Positions 35,976-46,195 of a stretch of DNA of 64,000 nt are shown one piece after another. Position numbers and translations under genes: made by a program. Below the pieces are notes generated by a model. That model worked only from the letters and a program-made list of their open reading frames with translations. It was not told the DNA's origin and ran no database searches. Source of the stretch: Pseudoalteromonas haloplanktis ATCC 14393. Its GTDB lineage: Bacteria; Pseudomonadota; Gammaproteobacteria; Enterobacterales; Alteromonadaceae. Where the stretch lies: assembly GCF_000238355.1 (NCBI RefSeq), contig NZ_AHCA01000001.1:434001-498000 (forward strand), read 5' to 3'. The first letter of the stretch is position 1. Every line of letters starts with the position of its first letter.

Positions 35976-36404
35976 TTAACGGCTAAACTTAGTCTCAAGA
36001 ATAACCGAAGACGTGGTTCGCTCTACACCATCAAGGTTGCCTATATCATCAAGCAAGTGACTGAGCTTTTCTAAATTCTGCGCTTGGACGACAGCAATAA
36101 GATCAAATTCTCCGCTGATAGCATACAGTTGTGAAATAGCATCTATTTGCTTAAGTTCTAAATTAGTTTTAGTGGTTAGTTTTTGTTTTACCTTTATGGA
36201 TACGTGTGCAGACACCATGGCATTTAAATAGGCTTCACCGTAATCAACACTGTATCCTTTGATAACGCCTGATTCTTCAAGTTTTAACATGCGACTTTGC
36301 ACTGTAGAGCGCGACAAGTTAAGTAGCCGCGCAAGGTCAGAAATACTCGCCCTAGCGTTTGTACGTAGTATAGAAAGTAGCTTTTCATCTTGTGGAGTTA
36401 TCAT
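35976..36404 (-). CDS. Lrp/AsnC family regulator
   Basis: A 142-aa Lrp-type regulator: helix-turn-helix at residues 5-60 (LLSILRTNARASISDLARLLNLSRSTVQSRMLKLEESGVIKGY), then the RAM ligand domain (SGEFDLIAVVQAQNLEKLSHLL). The ATG at 36404 (MITPQDEKLL) gives the usual family length; an upstream ATG at 36446 is unlikely. It is divergent from the ast operon and probably regulates it in answer to an amino acid such as arginine. Confidence 0.92.
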   Translation of the reverse strand: MITPQDEKLLSILRTNARASISDLARLLNLSRSTVQSRMLKLEESGVIKGYSVDYGEAYLNAMVSAHVSIKVKQKLTTKTNLELKQIDAISQLYAISGEFDLIAVVQAQNLEKLSHLLDDIGNLDGVERTTSSVILETKFSR

Positions 36405-36421
36405 ATTGGTTATTCTCTTCA

Positions 36422-36519
36422 CTATTTTGCATTTTATTTTAATCATTTTTCACAAAATAGCACTGCAAATTTAAACTTCTAACCAAGATAATAACCGTTG
36501 TAGATAATAAAAATTATTA
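36422..36519. promoter_or_regulatory. Lrp-ast intergenic region with symmetric AT-rich elements
   Basis: The 205-bp gap holds an 8-bp inverted repeat, CTATTTTG (36422-36429) with CAAAATAG (36453-36460), and a compact TAATAA-AAA-TTATTA symmetric site at 36505-36519. Both suit an Lrp-like dimer. No confident promoter hexamers; assignment is by position and symmetry. Confidence 0.35.
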
Positions 36520-36606
36520 AATCAATCTATTGCGAGTTAATAACGGCTTAATTAACTCCTTTTATGCAATATCACTTTTTTCACTTTAAGCCAGATTTAG
36601 GTGTAA

Positions 36607-37815
<1,209 letters not shown>

Positions 37816-37821
37816 CCTAAT

Positions 37822-37844
37822 TTAGCGCCCGCATTGGGCGCTAA
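37822..37844 (+). terminator. Intercistronic hairpin astC-astA
   Basis: TTAGCGCCC, loop GCATT, GGGCGCTAA: perfect 9-bp arms followed by ATGGAGCACTTTT. It has no immediate T-run, so partial attenuation or mRNA processing that sets the astC to astA ratio is more likely than full termination. Confidence 0.55.
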
Positions 37845-37858
37845 TGGAGCACTTTTAA

Positions 37859-38893
37859 ATGCACGTATTACGTCCTATTACTGCCAGCGACTTTGATGCA
37901 CTCAAGCAAATCGCCGTTGAATCGGGTCATGGTTTTACCTCATTACCCGTTAATGATGCTTTATTACTTGAAAAAATTGAGCGCGCTGAACGCAGCTTTG
38001 CTAAAAATATTAATCAACCTAAAGACGAAAGCTACTTATTTGTTCTCGAAGATAGCCAAACCGGCGACGTCGTTGGTACGACGGCTATTGAAGCCGCTGT
38101 AGGCCTTAATGTACCTTTGTATCATTATCATCTTGGTAAGACAGTTCATCATTCACGTACTCTAAACGTATACAACACCGTTGATATTTTAAGTATGTGT
38201 AATGATTACACTGGCTGCTCCGAAATATGCACCTTGTTTTTACGCGAAGATAGCCGCAAAGGGCTGGCTGGACGTTTTTTATCACGCTCACGGTTTTTAT
38301 TTATGGCTCAGCACAGCGAACGCTTTGCCGATACTATTATTGCAGAAATGCGCGGTGTAAGTGACGAACAGGGACACTCCCCTTTTTGGCAATGGTTAGA
38401 AGAACACTTTTTTAGTATCGAATTTCCACAAGCTGATCACCTTGTTGGCTTAGGCGATAAAGTGTTTATTAGTGAACTGATGCCTAAATACCCAATATAC
38501 GCCAACTTACTGAGTAAAAAAGCGCAAGCCGTGATTGGTAAAGTTCATGAAAAAACCAAACCAGCACTCAAGCTACTTGAAAAAGAAGGCTTTGAGCATC
38601 GTGGCTACGTTGATTTATTTGATGCAGGACCAACTGTTGAAGCCAAGCTTGGCAATATACGCAGCGTGCGTGAATCACTAGTATGCCCGATCTCAATTGG
38701 TGAACTCGATTATGTTGATGAACAAAGCTCAGACACCTTAGCGATTTGTAATCAAGGCGTCAGTGATTTTAGAGCCACGTTCACAAAACACGCTCATTAT
38801 AATCACGCCAAGCACACCTTAATCATTAGTAACGACGTTGCCCACGCACTTAAATTAAAACAAGGGGATGCAGCACGATTCTTTCGTCTGTGA
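37859..38893 (+). CDS. astA: Arginine N-succinyltransferase
   Basis: First enzyme of the arginine succinyltransferase pathway, 344 aa: transfers succinyl from succinyl-CoA to arginine. Start [16 protein letters not shown], then [42 protein letters not shown] and [14 protein letters not shown] are AstA family blocks. Length equals E. coli AstA (344). One subunit gene only. Ribosome site GGAG eight bases upstream. Followed by astD with 19 nt between. Confidence 0.96.
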   Translation: MHVLRPITASDFDALKQIAVESGHGFTSLPVNDALLLEKIERAERSFAKNINQPKDESYLFVLEDSQTGDVVGTTAIEAAVGLNVPLYHYHLGKTVHHSRTLNVYNTVDILSMCNDYTGCSEICTLFLREDSRKGLAGRFLSRSRFLFMAQHSERFADTIIAEMRGVSDEQGHSPFWQWLEEHFFSIEFPQADHLVGLGDKVFISELMPKYPIYANLLSKKAQAVIGKVHEKTKPALKLLEKEGFEHRGYVDLFDAGPTVEAKLGNIRSVRESLVCPISIGELDYVDEQSSDTLAICNQGVSDFRATFTKHAHYNHAKHTLIISNDVAHALKLKQGDAARFFRL

Positions 38894-38912
38894 TCTGCTT
38901 AAGGAAAGACTT

Positions 38913-40385
38913 ATGAGTACCATAACTCAACTTATAAATAATCAATGGCAAAGCGGCCTTGGCCACGACTTTGTTTCTGTTAACCCAAGTAATGGTGAAA
39001 CAATTTGGCAAGGTAAAACAGCCACTAAAGAACAAGTAAATGAAGCGATTACAGCAGCACGCAAAGCGCAATTCACGTGGGCACACACTCCTATTAGCGA
39101 TAGAATTACAGTGCTGGAAAACTTTGTTGCTCAACTAAAAGAGCACAGCGAAGAGTTTGCGAACATCATAGCCTGTGAAACGGGCAAACCACTGTGGGAA
39201 ACACGCACTGAAGTTGGCGCAATGGCCGGTAAAGTCGCTATTTCAATCAAAGCTCATAATGAACGCACAGGTACCACGGAAAATCCAATGCCAGGGGCCA
39301 AAGCGTTTATTCGTCACAAGCCTCATGGCGTTGTGGCCATATTTGGTCCTTATAACTTCCCAGGCCATCTACCAAACGGTCATATCGTACCGGCAATTTT
39401 AGCGGGCAATACAGTGGTTTTTAAACCCTCTGAACTAACACCAAAAGTGGCGCAATACACCCTTGAGTTGTGGCTAAAAGCAGGTTTACCTGCAGGTGTT
39501 ATTAACCTTATTCAAGGTGAAGTAGAAACGGGTATCGCGCTTGCGAGCCACCAAGATATTGACGGCTTATTTTTTACTGGCAGTTCAAATACCGGTCACT
39601 TGTTACATAAACAATTTGCTGGCCATCCTGGGAAAATTCTTGCACTTGAAATGGGTGGCAATAATCCACTGATAATCAAAAATGTCGCTGATGTAAACGC
39701 AGCAGTACACGATATTATTCAATCGGGCTTTATTACCTCTGGACAACGTTGCACCTGTGCCCGACGTGTATTTATCGAAAACACAGCCAATGGTGATGCC
39801 ATTTTAGAAAAACTTATCAGCGCCACTAAAAATATTATCGTTGATGACAGCTTTGCTCAAGAGCAACCGTTTATGGGCTCAATGATCAGTGAAAAAGCCG
39901 CTTTGGGTATGGTTAGCGCACAACAACAGCTACTCGATATGGGGGCTACATCGCTGGTTGAACTTAAGCACTTAAAACCAGGCACAGGCTTTGTAAGCCC
40001 AGGTATCATTGATGTCACTAACGTAACTGATATCCCAGATGAAGAACACTTTGGGCCATTAATTAAAGTGTACCGTTTCACTGAATTTGACAGTGCCATT
40101 GATGAAGCAAACAACACTTCGTTTGGTTTATCAGCAGGTTTGTTAAGCGATTCGAGCGATGATTACCAGCACTTTTTAAAACGTATTCGTGCTGGCATTG
40201 TTAATTGGAACCGCCCTATCACAGGTGCATCGAGCGCAGCGCCATTTGGCGGCATTGGTGCCAGTGGTAATCACAGAGCAAGCGCCTACTATGCCGCAGA
40301 TTACTGCTCATACCCAGTCGCTTCGGTTGAAGCAGACACAGTAAATTTACCAGATACCCTAGCGCCGGGCTTAATCATTAAATAA
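38913..40385 (+). CDS. astD: Succinylglutamate-semialdehyde dehydrogenase
   Basis: NAD-dependent aldehyde dehydrogenase of 490 aa. [48 protein letters not shown] and the catalytic Cys motif [12 protein letters not shown] are present. Start at ATG 38913 with AAGGAAAGAC upstream; a frame extending to 38868 would overlap astA. It oxidises succinylglutamate semialdehyde to succinylglutamate in the fourth step of the ast pathway. Confidence 0.96.
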   Translation: MSTITQLINNQWQSGLGHDFVSVNPSNGETIWQGKTATKEQVNEAITAARKAQFTWAHTPISDRITVLENFVAQLKEHSEEFANIIACETGKPLWETRTEVGAMAGKVAISIKAHNERTGTTENPMPGAKAFIRHKPHGVVAIFGPYNFPGHLPNGHIVPAILAGNTVVFKPSELTPKVAQYTLELWLKAGLPAGVINLIQGEVETGIALASHQDIDGLFFTGSSNTGHLLHKQFAGHPGKILALEMGGNNPLIIKNVADVNAAVHDIIQSGFITSGQRCTCARRVFIENTANGDAILEKLISATKNIIVDDSFAQEQPFMGSMISEKAALGMVSAQQQLLDMGATSLVELKHLKPGTGFVSPGIIDVTNVTDIPDEEHFGPLIKVYRFTEFDSAIDEANNTSFGLSAGLLSDSSDDYQHFLKRIRAGIVNWNRPITGASSAAPFGGIGASGNHRASAYYAADYCSYPVASVEADTVNLPDTLAPGLIIK

Positions 40386-40431
40386 TGACTAAATGGCTAT
40401 ACGTCATTTTAACCACATTAAGGAATTAAAA

Positions 40432-41235
40432 ATGCACACAGATGTAAATGCCCTATTTGACAACCTATGGCAAAATTACTTGTCCGTTACACCTTCGGCC
40501 GTTAAAGTTCATGAATTACTTGGTTCGACACAAAAAAATGATGTGATTAATGATCACATTGCATTAAGAACATTTAACCATGAAAAAATTGGCCTTGAAA
40601 AACTTGCTGCTCACTTTTTAGCTGTTGGCTATAAAGAATGCGGCGAATATCACTTTGAAGCTAAAAAGTTATACGCTAAACATTATGAGCATACAGATCC
40701 AACACAGCCAAAAGTGTTTATTTCAGAGCTGTTAGTTGAACAATGTTCACCACAGCTACAAGCTATCGTTAATGATATGGTAGCCAATATCGATGCAACA
40801 GCCGTGACGGCTGATAACTTTTTATATTCAGGTACTCACTGGCAAGTTAGCACAGACACCTATAAAAAGCTGTTAGCAGAAAGTGAATATGCAGCATGGA
40901 TGTCGGCATGGGGTTACCGTGCAAATCATTTCACCGTCAGTATTAATGAACTTGCAAAATTTGATAATATTGAAGCAGTAAACCAAGCATTAAAAGATGC
41001 CGGTTTTGCGCTTAATACCTCAGGTGGCGAAGTAAAAGGGTCGCCAGAGGTCCTACTAGAACAGTCATCAACGCTTGCTGATGATTTCGCTGTAGAATTC
41101 AGTGATGCAAAAATGACAGTCCCGAGCTGTTTTTATGAATTTGCATTGCGTTATGAAAAAGCAGATGGTGAACTTTACACTGGTTTTGTTGCCGCTTCGG
41201 CCGACAAAATTTTCGAAAGTACCAATGCCCGTTAA
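40432..41235 (+). CDS. DUF1338 family (2-oxoadipate dioxygenase/decarboxylase-like)
   Basis: A 267-aa protein of DUF1338: NDHIALRTFNHEKIGLEKLA (metal-ligand His region), a central YSGTHWQVSTDTYK block and CFYEFALRYEKADGELYTGF near the C-terminus with a conserved Glu. The longer relative HglS is an Fe(II) enzyme that turns 2-oxoadipate into 2-hydroxyglutarate in lysine breakdown. The ATG at 40432 has AAGGAATTAAA upstream. Lies 46 nt after astD and ends the operon ahead of a strong terminator. Which oxo-acid the short form uses is unknown; the ast context suggests an amino-acid-derived one. Confidence 0.85.
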   Translation: MHTDVNALFDNLWQNYLSVTPSAVKVHELLGSTQKNDVINDHIALRTFNHEKIGLEKLAAHFLAVGYKECGEYHFEAKKLYAKHYEHTDPTQPKVFISELLVEQCSPQLQAIVNDMVANIDATAVTADNFLYSGTHWQVSTDTYKKLLAESEYAAWMSAWGYRANHFTVSINELAKFDNIEAVNQALKDAGFALNTSGGEVKGSPEVLLEQSSTLADDFAVEFSDAKMTVPSCFYEFALRYEKADGELYTGFVAASADKIFESTNAR

Positions 41236-41360
41236 CACGTTTTAATACACCACTTAGCACTGAAATTTACAGGGCTAAGTGGATGTATAAAAATATATAG
41301 CAAGTACTTACAAAGTATTTATTCCCTTTACTATAAATATGATGGCTTGCCTGTAGACGA

Positions 41361-41396
41361 AAAAAAACGCAGTTGCTTTTTCCAACTGCGTTTTTT
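41361..41396. terminator. Bidirectional terminator after the ast operon
   Basis: AAAAAACGCAGTTG, loop CTTTTTC, CAACTGCGTTTTTT: 14-bp perfect stem with T-runs on either strand, between the convergent DUF1338 and DUF1704 genes. Confidence 0.9.
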
Positions 41397-41421
41397 ATTA
41401 CTTTACGAAAAGAAATAACCG

Positions 41422-42702
41422 CTATAAAAATAGCGGTTTATAATCGTTTTCTAACTGCTCAAAAGAGAGATTACCAATAAAGCGACCAAAACTCAGCCAA
41501 GTTGCTAAGCCTCGAAGATCTTTAAAGTGTGGTGGAACAAACTTAGGGTCTTCAATCACCCCTAGATCATGTAACTGAGATATTAGTCTAAAGTCATCAA
41601 TTGAAATCTTACCTACTAGCAGTAATGGTAATTGATCAATACGGCCTAGCTGGATAGCAACGCGTATTAAGTTATAAACCAACACAAAGCCTTTAATGTA
41701 AGCTATATCCTTTGTGAACGGCAAGCCCGTTGCCGTACTGCCACGAAAAACCCGCTGGGCAAGCGTATAACTTTCATCTTTACTTAATCCTTGCGCCACA
41801 TAGTCTCGGTAAATATCAACAAACTCAGCACCGTCTATCACTTTCGTAACCGCTTGAATTCGATTAACAAGTTTTGCTAAACGACGTGGTGTAGATTTAA
41901 GCGTGATGATCTCAGTCAATACAGCCAGACCTTCTTGTGTCACTGTTGAGCTTGGGGTACCTTTACTCAAACAGGTTAAATAAGGCTGCGCTAAACCATT
42001 TTGCGTAGTGCCAACATGGATCCAACCTTCATGGACTTCTAGAATATCAAGCTCACGCTGCGAAAACTTAACATCTTGATTCAGTTTAATATTATTAGCA
42101 CCAGCTGCGGCATCACTAACTATACCATCACTGATGATCACTTCAACATCAATACCTGGCATGCTAGTAGCCACTTGCTCAGCCAGAATTTTTACCGCAG
42201 CATCGGCGTCAATGTTTTTTGGATCATCCGGTAGAATATCTGCTGCTAGCAAGTTTTTAAGTGGCATCTCAAGCATATTAGCGAGTTCTGACAATGACGG
42301 CTCACCAGCATGAAAAAGGTCTTTAGGATGACCAAACAATTCCACCGATAAATCATGAAACTCTGGCGTACCTCGATACTCAAGCATATTGAGGACCGTT
42401 TTATATTCAGCACACATTTTACTCATATATTGTGTGATTGGATTAAGCTGCCCCAATTGGCTGATTATATTTCGATTAAGATCGGAAAACGCTTGACGTA
42501 ATTCACTAGGTACAAACCCTAAGTCACGCTGCTGATAATAAGCTTTATCGACCAAAGGGTTTTTTTGGCATTTTTGCCTAAAAAACTCTTCTTTTATGCT
42601 TTTATCCCAATTAATCGCATCTAAAATGCGGATCGGTGTTTGCAGGGCGATTAATCTATCTGATAATTCGCGAGTTTTAAGTAATAACGCCTTATCTATC
42701 AT
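41422..42702 (-). CDS. DUF1704 / MATCAP-like metallopeptidase, QEGLA motif
   Basis: A 426-aa protein of the family annotated as flavohemoglobin-expression-modulating QEGLA protein. The zinc motif HExxxH lies at H224-E225-H229 (EVHEGWIHVG) and QEGLA at 256-260, the second Glu being the likely third ligand. Human members of this family are microtubule tyrosine carboxypeptidases (MATCAP); the bacterial substrate is unknown. No signal peptide, so cytoplasmic. Single-gene unit between two non-related genes. Both motifs are complete, so peptidase activity is plausible. Confidence 0.87.
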   Translation of the reverse strand: MIDKALLLKTRELSDRLIALQTPIRILDAINWDKSIKEEFFRQKCQKNPLVDKAYYQQRDLGFVPSELRQAFSDLNRNIISQLGQLNPITQYMSKMCAEYKTVLNMLEYRGTPEFHDLSVELFGHPKDLFHAGEPSLSELANMLEMPLKNLLAADILPDDPKNIDADAAVKILAEQVATSMPGIDVEVIISDGIVSDAAAGANNIKLNQDVKFSQRELDILEVHEGWIHVGTTQNGLAQPYLTCLSKGTPSSTVTQEGLAVLTEIITLKSTPRRLAKLVNRIQAVTKVIDGAEFVDIYRDYVAQGLSKDESYTLAQRVFRGSTATGLPFTKDIAYIKGFVLVYNLIRVAIQLGRIDQLPLLLVGKISIDDFRLISQLHDLGVIEDPKFVPPHFKDLRGLATWLSFGRFIGNLSFEQLENDYKPLFL

Positions 42703-42765
42703 GCTCTAAGCTCACTAATGAATGAGCCTAGAGCATAGGCTAGATCTGCGCGTTTTCAAAGCAAA

Positions 42766-43668
42766 TTATCGTGTATTTTGTAGATTTACTGGGCTTGAAA
42801 AATCAGTAATACGATTTATGATTTTTCCGTCTTTGTAAACCAATAATGTCGGTACTTTATTAATTTTATTATTAATAAATAACCCATTACCATAATCTAT
42901 GGTTAAAGGGTGAGTAACAGTAAATTTCGATTGGTATTCAGTAACAGCAGCTTGATCCGTCCATAATTGGCTAATTCTTGCTTCTACATCCAGCCCTTGT
43001 TTAGTAAGTGTATTCATTTGCTCTTGAGCTGCGACACAATTTTTTGCCATGTCTGGGCGTGTATCTGCTAAATACCAATCGCACCAAGTGGCAGTAAACA
43101 GCACCGCTTTTACCCCTTGCGTAGGAATATCTAACGCAACCGCTCTTTGCTGATGGGTTTCATCTAGCAAGTGCGTTTTTTCCACCACACCATCATGGGA
43201 CAATAATCGTAATGTATTATCAAGTGCTTTATCTGCTTCATGTCCTTGAAATATCACCTTGCCGGTTTTATCTAGTAGTACATGAAATGGTGTCCCAATA
43301 AACTGATAATGTTGAGCAACCTTCCCGGTATCATCCGTCATAATTGGCATAGTTAAATTAAACCGTTTTTTAACTGCTGCTACTGCATCAGGGTCATCGT
43401 TAAGATCAATATTGATTGCGATCGTCTCTATCGTATCGCCATATTGTTCATAAGCATGTTGAAAATGTGGCATTTGCTCCATACAAGGCTTGCACCACGT
43501 TGCCCAAAATTTCAGATAAACGGGCTTTTTCCCCACTATTTTACTCAGCTCAAATGACTCACTTTGCTGATTTTTTAAAACTAAGTTATGGTCACTTGCA
43601 AACACATTTTGATAGCTCATAAAACAGCAAATGAATAATGCTAGCGTAATACATTTAAACTTCATCAT
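42766..43668 (-). CDS. Secreted protein with two thioredoxin-like domains
   Basis: A 300-aa periplasmic protein; signal peptide about 1-24 (ends VFA-SD). Domain 1 (about 28-155) is TlpA/ResA-like with WCKPC at 58-62 and a cis-Pro in GTPFHVLLD. Domain 2 (about 185-295) has ATWCDWYLADTRPDMAKNC (C196, C211) where CxxC would be, and a cis-Pro in VPTLLVYKDGK. Domain 1 should be redox active; domain 2 may be a one-Cys or binding domain. AAGGATAAT precedes the ATG. Partner unknown. Confidence 0.85.
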   Translation of the reverse strand: MMKFKCITLALFICCFMSYQNVFASDHNLVLKNQQSESFELSKIVGKKPVYLKFWATWCKPCMEQMPHFQHAYEQYGDTIETIAINIDLNDDPDAVAAVKKRFNLTMPIMTDDTGKVAQHYQFIGTPFHVLLDKTGKVIFQGHEADKALDNTLRLLSHDGVVEKTHLLDETHQQRAVALDIPTQGVKAVLFTATWCDWYLADTRPDMAKNCVAAQEQMNTLTKQGLDVEARISQLWTDQAAVTEYQSKFTVTHPLTIDYGNGLFINNKINKVPTLLVYKDGKIINRITDFSSPVNLQNTR

Positions 43669-43826
43669 TATTATCCTTAAAATAAATAAACCTTAGCATG
43701 GTAACCAAATAGGCGATTGTAAATTTGCGACAACTGTAACTTTTCGGCCAATTAAGCACACTTGGTATAAACTAAATAGCGTTGACTTACGTATTAACCA
43801 CTGAGCAATGGTGTAAAGGAGCAACT

Positions 43827-44084
43827 ATGAAAAATGATATCGAAACAAAACAAATATTAGCTGTGTATGAACAAATTATCCAACAAGGTGATGTCAATGA
43901 CGATGGTAAACATTATAAAGGTTTAACCGCGTTTTCAGATATTGATGGCTACACCATTTACCTAAAAGGCAGCGGCGTGCTGCTTAGATTTGGTTTTCAC
44001 AATACTTACCATCTTGACTATGAACATGAAAAACAAAAAGATGACTTTCTTAAAAAACTCGAAAATATAATCAATGAGATATAA
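43827..44084 (+). CDS. DUF3081 family small protein
   Basis: An 85-aa protein: YKGLTAFSDIDGYTIYLKGSGVLLRFGFHNTYHLDYEH is the core of DUF3081, a small family confined to gammaproteobacteria, function unknown. The ATG at 43827 has a full AAGGAG five bases upstream. Cytoplasmic, no membrane segment. The next gene begins 2 nt after its stop, so the two are co-translated. Confidence 0.8.
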   Translation: MKNDIETKQILAVYEQIIQQGDVNDDGKHYKGLTAFSDIDGYTIYLKGSGVLLRFGFHNTYHLDYEHEKQKDDFLKKLENIINEI

Positions 44085-44086
44085 GT

Positions 44087-44392
44087 GTGAACAATCGCAA
44101 GAAACGCCCTCAAGGAGCAGATAATCAACATAGCCTATTTATCGCACACGTTGTCCAGCAGTTACGTGCCCAGCCCAGTAAAGTGAACATTATTAAGCGA
44201 AACCTTGAAGAATATCGCCAACAACGTTTTCTTAAGCGTGGTTTCTTGACAGCTATTGAAAGATTCGATTGGGTATTCGAAGCCTCCGACAATATAGAGG
44301 ATATTTGTCAACAAATTCTCGCAGATGACTACATTGGCAAGCGACTGCGCCGTTATCCTCTTTTATTCAAAGGGATCGTTAAATCAGATTAG
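44087..44392 (+). CDS. Small basic protein of unknown function
   Basis: A 101-aa protein beginning with GTG at 44087, 2 nt after the DUF3081 stop (TAAGTG). It is rich in Arg/Lys/Gln, helical by composition (FIAHVVQQLRAQPSKVNIIKRNLEEYRQQRFLKRG) and has no membrane segment or known motif. The tight spacing and lack of its own ribosome site argue for coupling to DUF3081. Not recognised; nucleic-acid binding could be guessed from charge only. Confidence 0.65.
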   Translation: MNNRKKRPQGADNQHSLFIAHVVQQLRAQPSKVNIIKRNLEEYRQQRFLKRGFLTAIERFDWVFEASDNIEDICQQILADDYIGKRLRRYPLLFKGIVKSD

Positions 44393-44489
44393 CTATTTAT
44401 CGTACCTAAACAGTAAACCACCGTTTATAGGTGATACCAACGCCCAAAAATGATAGATTGCGGCAATTTATTATTTTGAGAGTCTTGTC

Positions 44490-46088
44490 ATGTCAAAAGC
44501 CGTCGACAACGCCAACTCAACTAACGAAGCGAAACCATCGGGATTATTTAACCGATTTTTAGCATCCGTTGAGTTTTTGGGGAACATGTTGCCCCACCCT
44601 ATTACGTTATTTGCCATTTTTTGTGTGGCTATTATTATCTTCAGTGGTATTGCTGATTGGTTTGGCTTAAGTGCCATCGATCCTCGTCCAATTGGCTCCG
44701 CGGGTCGAGAGCCTGATGGTGTAATTGAAGTTGTCAGCCTACTGAGCGCTGAAGGATTACAACGAATCGTAACAGGCCTTGTTACTAATTTTACAAATTT
44801 TGCCCCCTTAGGTACTGTACTCGTCGCTTTATTAGGTGTGAGTGTCGCTGAACATTCAGGATTACTCTCTGCTGCAATGCGTGGCATGGTGATGGGAGCC
44901 TCAAAACGTTTAGTCACCTTTATGGTGGTATTTGCAGCAATTTTATCTAATACGGCTTCTGAGCTTGGTTATGTAGTACTCATTCCATTAGCTGCTATGA
45001 TCTTTCATAGTTTAGGACGTCACCCACTCGCTGGTTTAGCCGCCGCTTTCGCTGGTGTGTCCGGTGGTTATAGTGCCAACTTATTACTTGGCACTATCGA
45101 CCCTCTACTTGCAGGTATCACCACACCGGCTGCACAAATGATTGATCCTACTTATCAAGTTGGCGCTGAAGCAAACTGGTATTTTATGATGATATCAGTG
45201 CTATTAATTGCTGTGTTAGGTACTTGGGTCACTGAAAAAATTGTTGAGCCACGATTAGGCAAATATAATCCAGATGAAGCCAGTGCCGATTTAGCACAAA
45301 ATAATATTGAAGGGTTAACCGCCAAAGAGAAGTCAGGTCTAAAATGGGCGGGGGTATCCTTATTATTAGTATCGCTCCTACTGGCGTGGACCATAGTGCC
45401 AGCCGATGGCATTCTACGTCACCCTGAGACCGGCTTATTCGCCCATTCACCGTTTTCTAAAGGGATCGTAGTGTTTATTTTCATTACCTTTGGTATCCCT
45501 GGCTTTGTCTATGGTCGTGTAGTAGGTACTATGAAAAACGACAAAGACGTGATCAATGCAATGAGCAAGAGTATGAGCTCAATGGGCATGTACATTGTAT
45601 TAGTATTTTTTGCCGCCCAGTTTGTGGCGTTTTTTAAATGGACCAACCTTGGCACTATTTTAGCGATTAATGGCGCAGCCATGCTGCAAGCGCTGAGCCT
45701 AACTGGCCCTGAAGTGTTTGTATTGTTTATATTAATGTGCGCAGTCGTTAACCTAAGTTTAGGATCATCGTCAGCACAGTGGGCGATAACTGCGCCTATT
45801 TTTGTACCAATGTTAATGCTCATTGGCTACGCGCCAGAAACCATTCAAGCCGCTTATCGTATTGGTGATTCTGTGACAAACCTGATCACCCCAATGATGA
45901 GTTATTTTGGTTTGATCCTCGCCGTTGCAACAAAGTATAAAAAAGACATGGGAATAGGCACCCTTGTAGCCACAATGCTGCCTTACAGCATGATATTCTT
46001 TGTCGGCTGGGTGGTACTATTCTACCTCTGGGTATTTGTGTTTGGTTTACCTGTGGGTCCTGGCTCACCAACCTACTACACACCTTAA
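44490..46088 (+). CDS. AbgT family transporter
   Basis: A 532-aa polytopic transporter of the AbgT family (p-aminobenzoyl-glutamate uptake in E. coli; MtrF and YdaH export sulfonamides/PABA). Signatures: FLASVEFLGNMLPHPITLFAIFC, LVTNFTNFAPLGTVLVALLGVSVAEHSG, ILSNTASELGYVVLIPLAAMIF, NLSLGSSSAQWAITAPIFVPML and RIGDSVTNLITPMMSYFGLIL. Nine or more membrane helices plus two hairpins. No abgA/abgB hydrolase genes are near, which fits an exporter or a stand-alone importer. Hairpin terminator downstream. Confidence 0.93.
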   Translation: MSKAVDNANSTNEAKPSGLFNRFLASVEFLGNMLPHPITLFAIFCVAIIIFSGIADWFGLSAIDPRPIGSAGREPDGVIEVVSLLSAEGLQRIVTGLVTNFTNFAPLGTVLVALLGVSVAEHSGLLSAAMRGMVMGASKRLVTFMVVFAAILSNTASELGYVVLIPLAAMIFHSLGRHPLAGLAAAFAGVSGGYSANLLLGTIDPLLAGITTPAAQMIDPTYQVGAEANWYFMMISVLLIAVLGTWVTEKIVEPRLGKYNPDEASADLAQNNIEGLTAKEKSGLKWAGVSLLLVSLLLAWTIVPADGILRHPETGLFAHSPFSKGIVVFIFITFGIPGFVYGRVVGTMKNDKDVINAMSKSMSSMGMYIVLVFFAAQFVAFFKWTNLGTILAINGAAMLQALSLTGPEVFVLFILMCAVVNLSLGSSSAQWAITAPIFVPMLMLIGYAPETIQAAYRIGDSVTNLITPMMSYFGLILAVATKYKKDMGIGTLVATMLPYSMIFFVGWVVLFYLWVFVFGLPVGPGSPTYYTP

Positions 46089-46101
46089 CTAAATGCTCTT
46101 G

Positions 46102-46125
46102 TAATGCCAGCGTATGCTGGCATTA
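46102..46125 (+). terminator. Hairpin terminator after the AbgT gene
   Basis: TAATGCCAGC, loop GTAT, GCTGGCATTA: perfect 10-bp arms 13 nt downstream of the AbgT stop. The following T content is modest (TTAATTC). Confidence 0.7.
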
Positions 46126-46195
46126 TTAATTCAGCTATTTGTTTTTACTCGGTAAAAAATCTACACTGTAGTTTCTTAAACTAAACCATGAAACT

